Shown here piece after piece: positions 6,281-14,874 of a stretch of 47,797 nucleotides of DNA. Position numbers and translations under genes: made by a program. Source of the stretch: Streptomyces flaveolus (GTDB lineage: Bacteria > Actinomycetota > Actinomycetes > Streptomycetales > Streptomycetaceae); NCBI RefSeq assembly GCF_000716535.1, contig NZ_JNWV01000051.1, forward strand, positions 1-47,797. The letters run 5' to 3'. Under the pieces are notes generated by a model that saw nothing but the letters and a program-made list of their open reading frames with translations, was not told where the DNA came from and did no database searches. How positions within the stretch are numbered: position 1 is the first letter of the stretch; every line of letters starts with the position of its first letter.

Positions 6281-7474
6281 TCAACCCTTCACACAGATGA
6301 ACTGCTTCAGCTTCGCCACGACTTCGACGAGGTCGCGCTGCTGCTCCATCACCTGGTCGATGTTCTTGTAAGCACCTGGAATCTCGTCCAGCACACCCGA
6401 GTCCTTGCGGCACTCCACGCCTCGGGTCTGCTCCTCCAGGTCCTTGGTCGTGAAGCGACGCTTGGCCGCATTGCGGCTCATGCGCCGACCGGCCCCGTGC
6501 GAAGCCGAGTTGAAGGCCTTCTCGTTCCCGAGCCCTTTCACGACGTACGAGCTGGTGCCCATCGAACCGGGAATGATCCCGAACTCACCCGAGCCGGCAC
6601 GGATCGCTCCCTTACGGGTCACGAGCAGGTCCATGCCGTCGTACCGCTCCTCCGCCACGTAGTTGTGGTGGCAGGAGATCTCCGGCTCGAAGGTCGGCTT
6701 CGCCTTCTTGAACTCTTTGCGAATCACGTCCTTCAGGAGCGCCATCATGAGCATGCGGTTGTACTTGGCGTACTCCTGCGCCCAGAACAGGTCATGTCGG
6801 TAGGCCGCCATCTGCGGGGTGTCCGCGATGAAGACGGCGAGGTCCCGGTCGACCAGGCCCTGGTTGTGCGGGAGCTTCTGGGCCTCGCCGATGTGATGCT
6901 CGGCGAGTTCCTTCCCGATGTTGCGCGACCCTGAGTGCAGCGTGAGCCAGACCGAATCCGACTGATCCAGACAAACTTCGAGGTAGTGGTTGCCGGATCC
7001 GAGCGTTCCCATCTGTTTTTCTGCTCGATCGTGACGGAATTTGACCGCTTCCGCGACCCCGTCGAACCGCCCCCAGAAATCGTCCCACCCGGCAGTGGCC
7101 ACCCCGTGGAACCGCCCGGGATCGACGGGACTGTCATGCATCCCCCGCCCCACCGGAACAGCCTGCTCGATCTTCGACCGCAGCCGCGACAGGTCCCCGG
7201 GGAGGTCGTTCGCCGTGAGGGACGTCTTCACCGCCGACATCCCGCAGCCGATGTCCACCCCGACCGCCGCCGGGCACACCGCCCCCCGCATCGCGATGAC
7301 CGAGCCGACCGTGGCGCCCTTGCCGTAGTGCACGTCCGGCATCACGGCCAGGCCCTTGATCCACGGCAGGGTCGCCACGTTCTGGAGCTGGCGCAGGGCC
7401 ACGTCCTCGACCGTCGCCGGGTCCGTCCAGATCCGGATCGGGACCTTGGCGCCCGGCATCTCCACGTACGACAT
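6281..7474 (-). CDS. rtcB: RtcB family RNA ligase (3'-phosphate/5'-hydroxyl)
   Basis: 397 residues. RtcB joins RNA 3'-phosphate or 2',3'-cyclic phosphate ends to 5'-OH ends using GTP and Mn2+. Key positions are present: GVDIGCGM (Asp74, Cys77) and LGSGNHYLEV (Asn162, His163). Also present are LHSGSR (His180), CHHNY (His269/270) and SHGAGR, with His326 as the residue guanylylated in the reaction. The start at 7474 is set by GAGGA upstream and by homology beginning MSYVEMPGAKVPIRIW; the frame stays open further upstream but is not conserved. It is a short bacterial form. No RtcA, RtcR, archease or Ro/Y RNA gene is seen nearby. Likely job: repair of RNA ends made by toxins or stress nucleases. 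Confidence 0.95.
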   Translation of the reverse strand: MSYVEMPGAKVPIRIWTDPATVEDVALRQLQNVATLPWIKGLAVMPDVHYGKGATVGSVIAMRGAVCPAAVGVDIGCGMSAVKTSLTANDLPGDLSRLRSKIEQAVPVGRGMHDSPVDPGRFHGVATAGWDDFWGRFDGVAEAVKFRHDRAEKQMGTLGSGNHYLEVCLDQSDSVWLTLHSGSRNIGKELAEHHIGEAQKLPHNQGLVDRDLAVFIADTPQMAAYRHDLFWAQEYAKYNRMLMMALLKDVIRKEFKKAKPTFEPEISCHHNYVAEERYDGMDLLVTRKGAIRAGSGEFGIIPGSMGTSSYVVKGLGNEKAFNSASHGAGRRMSRNAAKRRFTTKDLEEQTRGVECRKDSGVLDEIPGAYKNIDQVMEQQRDLVEVVAKLKQFICVKG

Positions 7475-7688
7475 GTATTCCTCATTCCCCCGGAACCGAC
7501 AACAAAAGGCTTGAAAGCGGAAAAACGCAAAAGCGGCGCCAAGGTCGATGAAAAGGGACAAGGGACCGGCGTCCACGGCAGTGCGTGCGATACACATTGT
7601 CTCCAGGGGGCGCCCCGCCACGGCAAGCGAATAACCAGCGGGGACACTGGAGCACCAGCGATCGAACACCGTCGAGAGGAGCCCGACC

Positions 7689-8588
7689 GTGCAGCGGAAG
7701 GCGTATGTAACCGGCACCGCCGCCCTCCTCGCGGCGCTGCTGGCCGGCTGCACGAGCGGCTCCGGGGACACGGGTCCGGCGGACAACGCCAACCCGGGTG
7801 ACGCCGGTTCGGCCGCGGCCGCCGCCCAGCCCGGCAAGTACCGCACGCTCCCCGAGCCCTGCGGCGCGGTCGGCCACGACGCCCTGGACGCGCTGCTGCC
7901 CGGCATCCAGCAGATCACCGACCCGGCCCAGCGGGACAAGGCGTACCAGGGCGATGCCGCGCTCACCTACGACACCGATCGCAAGGTCGGCTGCCGCTGG
8001 AAGGTCGAGTCGGCCGATGCCACGGACCACCTGTCCGTCGACTTCGAGCGCGTGGTGTCGTACGACAACACGGTCAGTGACGACGACCAGGCGCAGAAGC
8101 TGTTCCTGGAGAAGGAGACGGCCGCCGACCTCCCGGCGCCGACGACCTCCTCGGCACCGCCGACCTCGTCCCCGACGCCCACCGCGTCCTCGTCCTCGTC
8201 CGCGTCCGCGTCCTCCTCCTCGTCGGCGAAGGGCTCCGCCGGCGGCGCCGCCTCCCCGGGTGCGACGAAGCCGTCTTCCTCCAACTCCCCTGTGTCGTCG
8301 GGCTCCTCCGAGTCCTCCGACGCGTCCTCCGGTGCCGCGCCCACCGATCTCCAGCCGCGCGCGCTCCTCGACCTCGGCGACGAGGCGTATCTGGACGACC
8401 GGCTCAGCACGTCCGGTTCGACGGCCGAACAGCGGACGGTGACTGTGGTGTTCCGCACGTCCAACGTCATCGTCACCATCCAGTACGAGGAGCAGCCGAT
8501 GGCCATGGGAACGGTCCCGGACAGCAAGGAAATGCAGGACAGGGCCCGTAATCTGGCCTCGCGGCTGGATGACGCGCTGGGCGGCTGA
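7689..8588 (+). CDS. DUF3558 domain lipoprotein
   Basis: 299 residues starting with GTG (GAGGAG upstream). The signal peptide is MQRKAYVTGTAALLAALLAGC, with lipobox LAGC and lipidated Cys at about residue 21, so the protein is anchored to the outer face of the cell membrane. The DUF3558 core has the usual paired cysteines (EPCGAVGHDALDALLPGIQ and VGCRWKVES). A long Ser/Thr/Ala/Pro linker (residues about 150-220) splits the domain and is unusually Ser-rich, like a flexible wall-spanning segment. The next gene encodes a second DUF3558 lipoprotein. Function of the family is unknown. Confidence 0.88.
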   Translation: MQRKAYVTGTAALLAALLAGCTSGSGDTGPADNANPGDAGSAAAAAQPGKYRTLPEPCGAVGHDALDALLPGIQQITDPAQRDKAYQGDAALTYDTDRKVGCRWKVESADATDHLSVDFERVVSYDNTVSDDDQAQKLFLEKETAADLPAPTTSSAPPTSSPTPTASSSSSASASSSSSAKGSAGGAASPGATKPSSSNSPVSSGSSESSDASSGAAPTDLQPRALLDLGDEAYLDDRLSTSGSTAEQRTVTVVFRTSNVIVTIQYEEQPMAMGTVPDSKEMQDRARNLASRLDDALGG

Positions 8589-8714
8589 CGACCTCACCGG
8601 TCCCACCGGTCCCCGTCCGCGAAGCGCGCGAACGGAAACCGCACAGCTCCTTCACCGCGTACCGTGGCCCCGCAGGAACCCGCACGAACACCGAGCGTCA
8701 TGAGTGAAGGAACC

Positions 8715-9602
8715 ATGCAGCGAGCAGCCCAGCGAGACGACCGTGCCCAGCGACACCAGCGAGCCAAGCGCCTTCGCCGCGTTCTTGTCTGCGCGGCAGC
8801 CGTTCCCGCGGTTCTGATCACCGCGGCGTGCTCGTCGGACTCGGGTGACTCCAAGGCCAAGTCCGGTGGCGGGAGCAGCGCGTCGGCTGGGGCCGGCAGC
8901 TCGCAGCCGTCGGCGAGCGCGTCGCCGACCGTGCAGGCGGCGGCGTACGACAAGCTTCCCGACGCGTGCGCGGTGCTGTCGAAGAAGACGCTGGCCGATC
9001 TGGTCCCTCAGGCCGCGAAGTCCGGCAAGAAGGGCAGCTCGGACGAGCCGTCGTCGCGTGCTTCCTGTTCGTGGAACAGCCTGGACAACAACGGTGTGAA
9101 GGGCTCCCAGTTCCGCTGGCTGAACGTCTCCCTGCTGCGCTTCGACTCGGACGTCTCGCGTGGTTCCGGCGACGACCAGGCGCACACGTTCTACGCCCGG
9201 CAGGTGAAGGACGTGCAGGCGGTCGACGGTGCGAAGGGCACCAAGGCGATACCGCTGTCCGGTACGGGTGCGGAGGCGATGGCGGTGCGCTACGACCTGA
9301 AGAAGAAGGAAGGCCTCTTCAAGCAGCAGACGGTCGTCGCCCGGGTGGAGAACGTGGTGGTGACGGTCGACTACAACGGGGCCGGCCTCGCGGGTGAGAA
9401 GACGCCGGACGCCGACGACCTGACGAAGGCCGCGGAGAAGGCCCTGAAGGAGGTCGTGGCGTCGGTTTCGTCGGCCAACGGGGCTGGTGGTAAGGCGAGT
9501 TCGCCGGCGTCCCCGTCGAAGTCGGCGTCGCCCTCGAAGACCTCTTCGAAGTCGCCCTCTGCCGGCGCGTCTCCGTCCGGGTCGGCCGCGAAGAAGAGCT
9601 GA
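8715..9602 (+). CDS. DUF3558 domain lipoprotein, second copy
   Basis: 295 residues. An Arg-rich head (RAKRLRRVL) is followed by VCAAAVPAVLITAAC with lipobox TAAC and lipidated Cys at about residue 40, a long but plausible lipoprotein signal. The DUF3558 core shows the paired cysteines (PDACAVLSKKTLADLVPQA and RASCSWNSL). A Ser/Lys/Pro-rich tail (KSASPSKTSSKSPS) is likely disordered. The ATG at 8715 follows AAGGA closely; an ATG five codons upstream is an alternative. The gene lies 126 bp after the first DUF3558 gene in the same direction and before the DUF2637 gene, so the three may work together at the membrane. Function unknown. Confidence 0.85.
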   Translation: MQRAAQRDDRAQRHQRAKRLRRVLVCAAAVPAVLITAACSSDSGDSKAKSGGGSSASAGAGSSQPSASASPTVQAAAYDKLPDACAVLSKKTLADLVPQAAKSGKKGSSDEPSSRASCSWNSLDNNGVKGSQFRWLNVSLLRFDSDVSRGSGDDQAHTFYARQVKDVQAVDGAKGTKAIPLSGTGAEAMAVRYDLKKKEGLFKQQTVVARVENVVVTVDYNGAGLAGEKTPDADDLTKAAEKALKEVVASVSSANGAGGKASSPASPSKSASPSKTSSKSPSAGASPSGSAAKKS

Positions 9603-9656
9603 CCGGGGGCCGTGAGGGCTGACCGGCACCGCGTTCGCCGCACGCGTGTGCCACTC

Positions 9657-9670
9657 TGTTGCGCGCAACA
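9657..9670. promoter_or_regulatory. Perfect 14-bp palindrome upstream of the DUF2637 gene
   Basis: TGTTGCGCGCAACA is a perfect palindrome 25 bp before the start codon, followed at once by a half-site-like ACACGCAA. It lies in the 92-bp gap after the second lipoprotein gene and looks like an operator. The regulator is not identified. Confidence 0.5.
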
Positions 9671-9694
9671 ACACGCAATGGGAGGGGAGTACGA

Positions 9695-10960
9695 GTGGCC
9701 GCGCCACTGCAGCTGACTCGGATGCACCGCGTGCTCATCGGCGTGGTCGTGACCGGCGCGTTGATCATCGCCGGCATCGGCTTCGCCGGTTCGTACGCGG
9801 CCGTCCGTGAGCTGGCCATCAAGAAGGGCTTCGGGAACTTCTCTTATGTGTTCCCGGTGGGCATCGACGCAGGCATCTGTGTCCTCCTCGCCCTGGACCT
9901 GCTGCTGACCTGGATCCGTATCCCCTTCCCGCTGCTGCGCCAGACGGCGTGGCTGCTGACGGCGGCGACGATCGCGTTCAACGGCGCGGCCGCCTGGCCG
10001 GACCCGCTGGGTGTCGGGATGCACGCGGTGATCCCGGTGCTGTTCGTCGTGGCGGTCGAGGCGGCCCGGCACGCGATCGGCCGGATCGCGGACATCACGG
10101 CCGACAAGCACATGGAGGGGGTCCGTCTCACCCGCTGGCTCCTCTCCCCGGTGCCCACGTTCCTCTTGTGGCGCCGTATGAAGCTGTGGGAGCTGCGTTC
10201 GTACGACCAGGTCATCAAGCTGGAGCAGGAACGCCTCGTCTATCAGGCGCGCCTGCGGTCCCGCTTCGGCCGGGCCTGGCGCCGCAAGGCTCCGGTGGAG
10301 TCCCTGATGCCGCTGCGGCTGGCTCGGTACGGCGTCCCGCTGGCGGAGACGGCCCCGGCGGGCCTGGCGGCGGCGGGCATCGAGCCGGCCCTGATACCCG
10401 CCGTGGTCGCGGGCAGTCGTGCCGCTGGGGCGGCGCCCGTTCCCCAGCAGGCGGCACCTCCCGGCGAGCAGCGGCGCGAGCTGCCCGGCCAGCGCTCCGG
10501 GCAGCCGGACGACACCCCGGTGGACGAGCAGAGCCCGTGGTTCCAGACTCCCCGGGAGGTCGAGTACCACGGCGGTTACGACCCCACCTACGACCCCATG
10601 CTCCAGGAGCCCCAGTACGCCCCGGAGGAGCAGTACGAGGACTGGTACGAGGACCAGCCCCCGGAGCAGTTCCAGCAGCCGTCCTCCGAGGAGACCGGCA
10701 GCTTCCCGATTCCGGTGGGCCCGAACCGCATGCGCGAGCTGGGGGAGGGTGGCGGCGTTCCCGAGCCGGAGCCGACGGAGGACGAGTACTACCAGGTCTT
10801 CCGGAAGTCGATCGACGGCAGTTTCCCCACGCCGCACCAGTTCAGCGAGGCGGTGGAGGCGACGTACCGCATCACGCTGCCGCCGCGTGACGCCGACCGC
10901 ATGGTCAACCGGTTCACGAACCGCTTCAACGCGGAGCTGGAAGAGGACCACATCGCATGA
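9695..10960 (+). CDS. DUF2637 domain membrane protein
   Basis: 421 residues. The N-terminal third carries four hydrophobic helices: MHRVLIGVVVTGALIIAGIG, FPVGIDAGICVLLALDLLL, TAWLLTAATIAFNGAAAW and HAVIPVLFVVAVEAARHAI. This is the DUF2637 pattern seen in Streptomyces Spd-like plasmid-spread proteins and chromosomal relatives. A basic amphipathic region follows (LWRRMKLWELRSYDQVIKLEQERLVYQARLR). The long cytoplasmic tail is rich in Glu, Pro, Gln and Tyr and ends in a helical segment (FNAELEEDHIA). GGGAGGGGA precedes the GTG start at 9695. A helix-turn-helix-like segment (PTPHQFSEAVEATYRI) near the C-terminus resembles other DUF2637 tails. Function unknown. Confidence 0.85.
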   Translation: MAAPLQLTRMHRVLIGVVVTGALIIAGIGFAGSYAAVRELAIKKGFGNFSYVFPVGIDAGICVLLALDLLLTWIRIPFPLLRQTAWLLTAATIAFNGAAAWPDPLGVGMHAVIPVLFVVAVEAARHAIGRIADITADKHMEGVRLTRWLLSPVPTFLLWRRMKLWELRSYDQVIKLEQERLVYQARLRSRFGRAWRRKAPVESLMPLRLARYGVPLAETAPAGLAAAGIEPALIPAVVAGSRAAGAAPVPQQAAPPGEQRRELPGQRSGQPDDTPVDEQSPWFQTPREVEYHGGYDPTYDPMLQEPQYAPEEQYEDWYEDQPPEQFQQPSSEETGSFPIPVGPNRMRELGEGGGVPEPEPTEDEYYQVFRKSIDGSFPTPHQFSEAVEATYRITLPPRDADRMVNRFTNRFNAELEEDHIA

Positions 10961-10966
10961 CGGCAT

Positions 10967-11004
10967 GAAGAAGGGGCCCTCCGCCGGCGGAGGGCCCCTT
11001 CTTC
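10967..11004. terminator. Perfect-palindrome bidirectional terminator between the DUF2637 gene and lysS
   Basis: A 38-nt perfect palindrome with arms beginning GAAGAAGGGGCCCTCCGCC, located 6 nt after the DUF2637 stop and 7 nt from the lysS stop. It is the strongest terminator in the window. Confidence 0.88.
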
Positions 11005-11011
11005 GTGCCGC

Positions 11012-12745
11012 TTACTCCCCGAGCAGGCGCCGTACCCGCTCCTGCCCCACGGCCAGCAGCAGGGTGGGCAGCCGGGGCCCGGTGTCCCGGCCGACGAGCA
11101 GGTGGTACAGGAGGGCGAAGAAGGACCGCTGAGCCGTCTTGATCTCGGCGGGGAGCTCCTTGGGCGTGGCGTCGGCGGGGAACCCGGCCTGCACCTTGGG
11201 CACGCCGTACACGTGGTGGGTCAGACCGTCGAGCGACCAGTGGTCGGCGAGTCCGTCGAGCAGCAGGCGTACGGACTGCTGGGAGGCCTCGTCGAGGGAC
11301 TTCAGCAGTTCGGCGTCGGGTTCGTCGCGCACGATGGTCCGCTGGTCGGCGGGGACGTGCGTGTTGATCCAGGCCTCGGCCCTGTCGTAGCGCGGCCGTA
11401 CCTCGTCCAGGGAGGCCAGCGGCTGCTCCGGGTCGAGCTCGGAGAGGATGCGCAGGGCCTGGTCCTCGTGTCCGGCGGTGATGTCGGCGACGGACGCGAG
11501 GGTGCGGTACGGCAGCGGTCGCGGGGTCCTGGGCAGCTCACCGGCGGCGGTGCCGACGGCACGGGTGTACGCTGCCACGTCGCCGGGCAGGGCGGAACCG
11601 TCGGAGACCTTGGCGGCGAGCTTGTCCCACTCGTCGTAGAGCCGCTGGATCTCCTGGTCGAAGGCGATCTTGAAGGACTGGTTGGGCCTGCGGCGGGCGT
11701 ACAGCCAGCGCAGGAGCTGCGGCTCCATGATCCTCAGCGCGTCGGCCGGGGTCGGGACGCCGCCGCGCGAGGAGGACATCTTCGCCATGCCGGAGATGCC
11801 GACGAAGGCGTACATGGGGCCGATGGGCTGCTTGCCGCCGAAGATGCCGACGATCTGGCCGCCGACCTGGAAGCTGGACCCCGGCGAGGAGTGGTCGACT
11901 CCGCTCGGCTCGAAGATCACGCCCTCGTACGCCCAGCGCATCGGCCAGTCGACCTTCCAGACCAGCTTGCCGCGGTTGAACTCGCTGAGCCGGACGGTCT
12001 CGGCGAAGCCGCACGCGGTGCAGGTGTACGACAGCTCGGTGGTGTCGTCGTCGTAGGAGGTGACCGTCGTCAGGTCCTTGCCGCAGTTGCCGCAGTACGG
12101 CTTGTACGGGAAGTACCCGGCGGAGCCGGAGCTGCCGTCGTCCTCGGACGCGGCGCCGGAGCCCTCCTCGGCCTCCAGCTCGGCCTCGTCGACGGCCTTC
12201 TGCTGCTGCTTCTTCGGGGCCTTCTTCGTGCGGTACTGGTCGAGGATCGCGTCGATGTCGTTCCGGTGCCTCATGGCGTGCAGGATCTGCTCGCGGTAGG
12301 CACCGGAGGTGTAATGCTCGGTCTGGCTGATCCCGTCGAACTCCACGCCGAGCTGGGCCAGCGATTCGATCATCGCGGCCTTGAAGTGCTCGGCCCAGTT
12401 CGGGTGCGGCGAGCCCTTGGGGGCGGGGACGGACGTCAGCGGCTTGCCGATGTGCTCGGCCCAGGCCTCCTCGTCGACGCCGTCGATGCCCTTCGGCACC
12501 TTGCGGTACCGGTCGTAGTCGTCCCAGGAGATCAGGTGCCGGACCTGGTGGCCGCGGCGGCGGATCTCGTCGGCGACGAGGTGCGGGGTCATGACCTCGC
12601 GGAGGTTGCCGAGGTGGATCGGACCGGAGGGGGAGAGTCCGGACGCGACGACGACCGGTTTGCCCGGGGCCCGGCGCTCCGACTCCTCGATGACCTCATC
12701 CGCGAAACGGGAGACCCAGTCGGTGGTCTCGGTGCTCTGAGCCAC
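11012..12745 (-). CDS. lysS: Lysyl-tRNA synthetase, class I
   Basis: 577 residues. This is the archaeal-type class I LysRS found in many actinobacteria, unlike the class II enzyme of most bacteria. The class I signatures are HLGN in SPSGPIHLGNLREVM near residue 45 and KMSSS in GMAKMSSSRGG. A CxxC...CxxC zinc ribbon (YCGNCGKDL and YTCTACGFAE) interrupts the catalytic domain. An Ala/Lys/Glu/Ser-rich stretch (KKAPKKQQQKAVDEAELEAEEGSG) precedes the ribbon. The GTG at 12745 was chosen because AAGGA is 10 nt before it; a GTG three codons further upstream is too close to that site. It charges tRNA-Lys in the cytosol and is divergent from argS. Confidence 0.95.
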   Translation of the reverse strand: MAQSTETTDWVSRFADEVIEESERRAPGKPVVVASGLSPSGPIHLGNLREVMTPHLVADEIRRRGHQVRHLISWDDYDRYRKVPKGIDGVDEEAWAEHIGKPLTSVPAPKGSPHPNWAEHFKAAMIESLAQLGVEFDGISQTEHYTSGAYREQILHAMRHRNDIDAILDQYRTKKAPKKQQQKAVDEAELEAEEGSGAASEDDGSSGSAGYFPYKPYCGNCGKDLTTVTSYDDDTTELSYTCTACGFAETVRLSEFNRGKLVWKVDWPMRWAYEGVIFEPSGVDHSSPGSSFQVGGQIVGIFGGKQPIGPMYAFVGISGMAKMSSSRGGVPTPADALRIMEPQLLRWLYARRRPNQSFKIAFDQEIQRLYDEWDKLAAKVSDGSALPGDVAAYTRAVGTAAGELPRTPRPLPYRTLASVADITAGHEDQALRILSELDPEQPLASLDEVRPRYDRAEAWINTHVPADQRTIVRDEPDAELLKSLDEASQQSVRLLLDGLADHWSLDGLTHHVYGVPKVQAGFPADATPKELPAEIKTAQRSFFALLYHLLVGRDTGPRLPTLLLAVGQERVRRLLGE

Positions 12746-12770
12746 GATCGGCACGTCCTTCTTTCTGAAC

Positions 12771-12783
12771 GGGGTGACACCCC
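12771..12783. promoter_or_regulatory. Short inverted repeat in the lysS/argS divergent region
   Basis: GGGGTG-A-CACCCC. It lies 26 nt upstream of the lysS start, probably in its leader or promoter. No T-box or tRNA-like leader was seen, so this is only a possible operator. Confidence 0.2.
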
Positions 12784-12882
12784 ATTCTCACAGACCGGAA
12801 CGCGCCCGGGAAAACGGCTTTACCCCCCGTGGGATACTGGCTGGGTCTATCCATCCCCACGAGGAGAACGGCACCCACTCCT

Positions 12883-14649
12883 ATGGCCTCGGTCACGTCC
12901 CTCAGCGACAACGTCCAGCAGCACCTCGCGTCCGCCCTCTCGGCCACCCTGCCGGAGGCCGCCGGCGCGGACCCGCTGCTGCGACGAAGCGACCGGGCCG
13001 ACTTCCAGGCCAACGGCATCCTGGCCCTGGCCAAGAAGGCGAAGGCGAACCCCCGGGAGCTGGCGACCCAGGTCGTCTCCCGGGTGGTGACGGGTGACGT
13101 GATCAAGGACGTCGAGGTGTCCGGCCCCGGCTTCCTGAACATCACGATCGCGGACCGGGCGATCACGCGGAACCTGGCCGCGCGGTACGCGGACGAGACG
13201 GGCCGCCTCGGCGTGCCGCTCGCCGAGCACCCGGGTACGACGGTGATCGACTACGCCCAGCCGAACGTGGCGAAGGAGATGCACGTCGGCCACCTGCGGT
13301 CCGCGGTGATCGGCGACTCGGTCGTCCAGCTCCTCGAGTTCACCGGCGAGAACGTGGTCCGCCGGCACCACATCGGCGACTGGGGCACCCAGTTCGGCAT
13401 GCTCATCCAGTACCTGGACGAGCACCCGCACGAGCTGGACCACAAGGACGCCCAGGTCACCGGCGAGGAGGCGATGTCGAACCTCGACCGCCTCTACAAG
13501 GCCGCGCGGAAGAAGTTCGACTCCGACGAGGAGTTCAAGACGCGGGCCCGGCGCCGGGTGGTCGACCTCCAGGCCGGGGACGAGCACACGCTCGCCATGT
13601 GGCAGAAGTTCGTGGACGAGTCGAAGATCTACTTCTTCTCCGTCTTCGAGAAGCTGGACATGGAGATCCAGGACGCGGACATCGTCGGCGAGTCCGGTTA
13701 CAACGACATGCTGGCCGAGACCTGCCGCCTGCTGGAGGAGTCGGGTGTCGCGGTCCGCTCCGAGGGCGCCCTGTGCGTCTTCTTCGACGACATCAAGGGT
13801 CCGGACGGCAACCCGGTCCCGCTGATCGTGCAGAAGTCGGACGGCGGCTACGGCTACGCGGCCACCGACCTCTCGGCGATCCGCGACCGCGTCTTCAACC
13901 TGAAGGCGAACACCCTCCTCTACGTGGTGGACGCACGGCAGGCCCTGCACTTCCGGATGGTCTTCGAGACCGCCCGCCGGGCCGGCTGGCTGAACGACGA
14001 CGTGACGGCGGTGCAGCTCGCCTTCGGCACGGTGCTCGGCAAGGACGGCAAGCCGTTCAAGACGCGTGAGGGCGAGACGGTCCGCCTGGTCGACCTCCTC
14101 GACGAGGCGATCGACCGCGCGTCGGCCGTGGTCCGGGAGAAGGCGCAGGACCTGTCCGAGGAGGAGATCGCCGAGCGGGGTGCCCAGGTGGGCATCGGCG
14201 CGGTGAAGTACGCGGACCTGTCGACGTCGGCGAACCGGGACTACAAGTTCGACCTGGACCAGATGGTCTCGCTGAACGGCGACACGTCCGTCTACCTCCA
14301 GTACGCGTACGCCCGTATCCAGTCGATCCTCCGCAAGGCCGGCGAGGTCCGCGCGACGGCCCACCCGGAGCTGGGCCTGCACGAGGCGGAGCGCGCCCTC
14401 GGCCTGCACCTGGACTCCTTCGGGGAGACGGTGCGGGAGGCGGCGGCGGAGTACGCCCCGCACAAGCTGGCGGCGTACCTGTACCAGCTCGCGTCGCTGT
14501 TCACGTCGTTCTACGACAAGTGCCCGGTCATCAAGCCGCAGCCGCCGCGGGACGTCGCGGAGAACCGCCTGTTCCTCAGCGACCTCACGGCCCGCACCCT
14601 GCACCAGGGCATGGCCCTGCTGGGCATCCGCACGCCCGAGAAGCTCTGA
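12883..14649 (+). CDS. argS: Arginyl-tRNA synthetase
   Basis: 588 residues. The N-terminal additional domain (residues 1-90) contains [15 protein letters not shown]. The class I HIGH motif is [21 protein letters not shown] near residues 127-145. Next come the Rossmann catalytic core ([16 protein letters not shown]), the active-site loop [14 protein letters not shown], and the KMSKS-equivalent region [14 protein letters not shown]. The DALR anticodon-binding domain ends in [11 protein letters not shown] and [19 protein letters not shown]. The ATG at 12883 is the only start matching the family; GAGGAG upstream is 16 nt away, longer than usual. A GATACT -10-like box sits at about 12831. Two hairpins follow the gene. 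Confidence 0.96.
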   Translation: MASVTSLSDNVQQHLASALSATLPEAAGADPLLRRSDRADFQANGILALAKKAKANPRELATQVVSRVVTGDVIKDVEVSGPGFLNITIADRAITRNLAARYADETGRLGVPLAEHPGTTVIDYAQPNVAKEMHVGHLRSAVIGDSVVQLLEFTGENVVRRHHIGDWGTQFGMLIQYLDEHPHELDHKDAQVTGEEAMSNLDRLYKAARKKFDSDEEFKTRARRRVVDLQAGDEHTLAMWQKFVDESKIYFFSVFEKLDMEIQDADIVGESGYNDMLAETCRLLEESGVAVRSEGALCVFFDDIKGPDGNPVPLIVQKSDGGYGYAATDLSAIRDRVFNLKANTLLYVVDARQALHFRMVFETARRAGWLNDDVTAVQLAFGTVLGKDGKPFKTREGETVRLVDLLDEAIDRASAVVREKAQDLSEEEIAERGAQVGIGAVKYADLSTSANRDYKFDLDQMVSLNGDTSVYLQYAYARIQSILRKAGEVRATAHPELGLHEAERALGLHLDSFGETVREAAAEYAPHKLAAYLYQLASLFTSFYDKCPVIKPQPPRDVAENRLFLSDLTARTLHQGMALLGIRTPEKL

Positions 14650-14664
14650 GGCGCACACAAGGCT

Positions 14665-14691
14665 CCGCGTCCCGGTAACCCCGGGGCGCGG
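14665..14691 (+). terminator. argS terminator hairpin
   Basis: CCGCGTCCCGG and CCGGGGCGCGG pair over 11 bp (one G-U) around TAACC, 16 nt after the argS stop. Confidence 0.6.
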
Positions 14692-14734
14692 GGTCATCGG
14701 TCGTGACAACTCGCAGCCATTTCAGTACGGTTGA

Positions 14735-14760
14735 TGCCCGCCGGGAGACTCTGGCGGGCA
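14735..14760 (+). terminator. Second hairpin in the argS-STAND intergenic region
   Basis: TGCCCGCC (14735-14742) and GGCGGGCA (14753-14760) form a perfect 8-bp stem with a 10-nt loop. It may be a backup terminator isolating the STAND operon from argS, or part of its leader. The rest of the 225-nt gap shows no strong promoter; TTGGTC with TAGGTT 19 nt later is the best weak candidate. Confidence 0.4.
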
Positions 14761-14874
14761 CGGGGCGGTGGCATCGGGGGGCTCGTTGGTCGTGGTGATC
14801 TCACCTGAATTAGGTTCCGTTCGTCCCGGGACTTCCCTGTCGGTCATGGCTGGCACTCGGATCCGGGGGCCACG

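Noticed and set aside
7475..7966. N-terminal extension of rtcB upstream of 7474
   Set aside because: RtcB similarity begins exactly at MSYVEMPG, a GAGGA site precedes that ATG, and the extension is antisense to the DUF3558 lipoprotein gene.
9371..13090. Very long open frames antisense to the DUF2637, lysS and argS genes (531 and 662 codons)
   Set aside because: High G+C leaves few stops in shadow frames. Their translations are Arg/Gly/Val-rich without motifs, and the opposite strand encodes clear conserved proteins.
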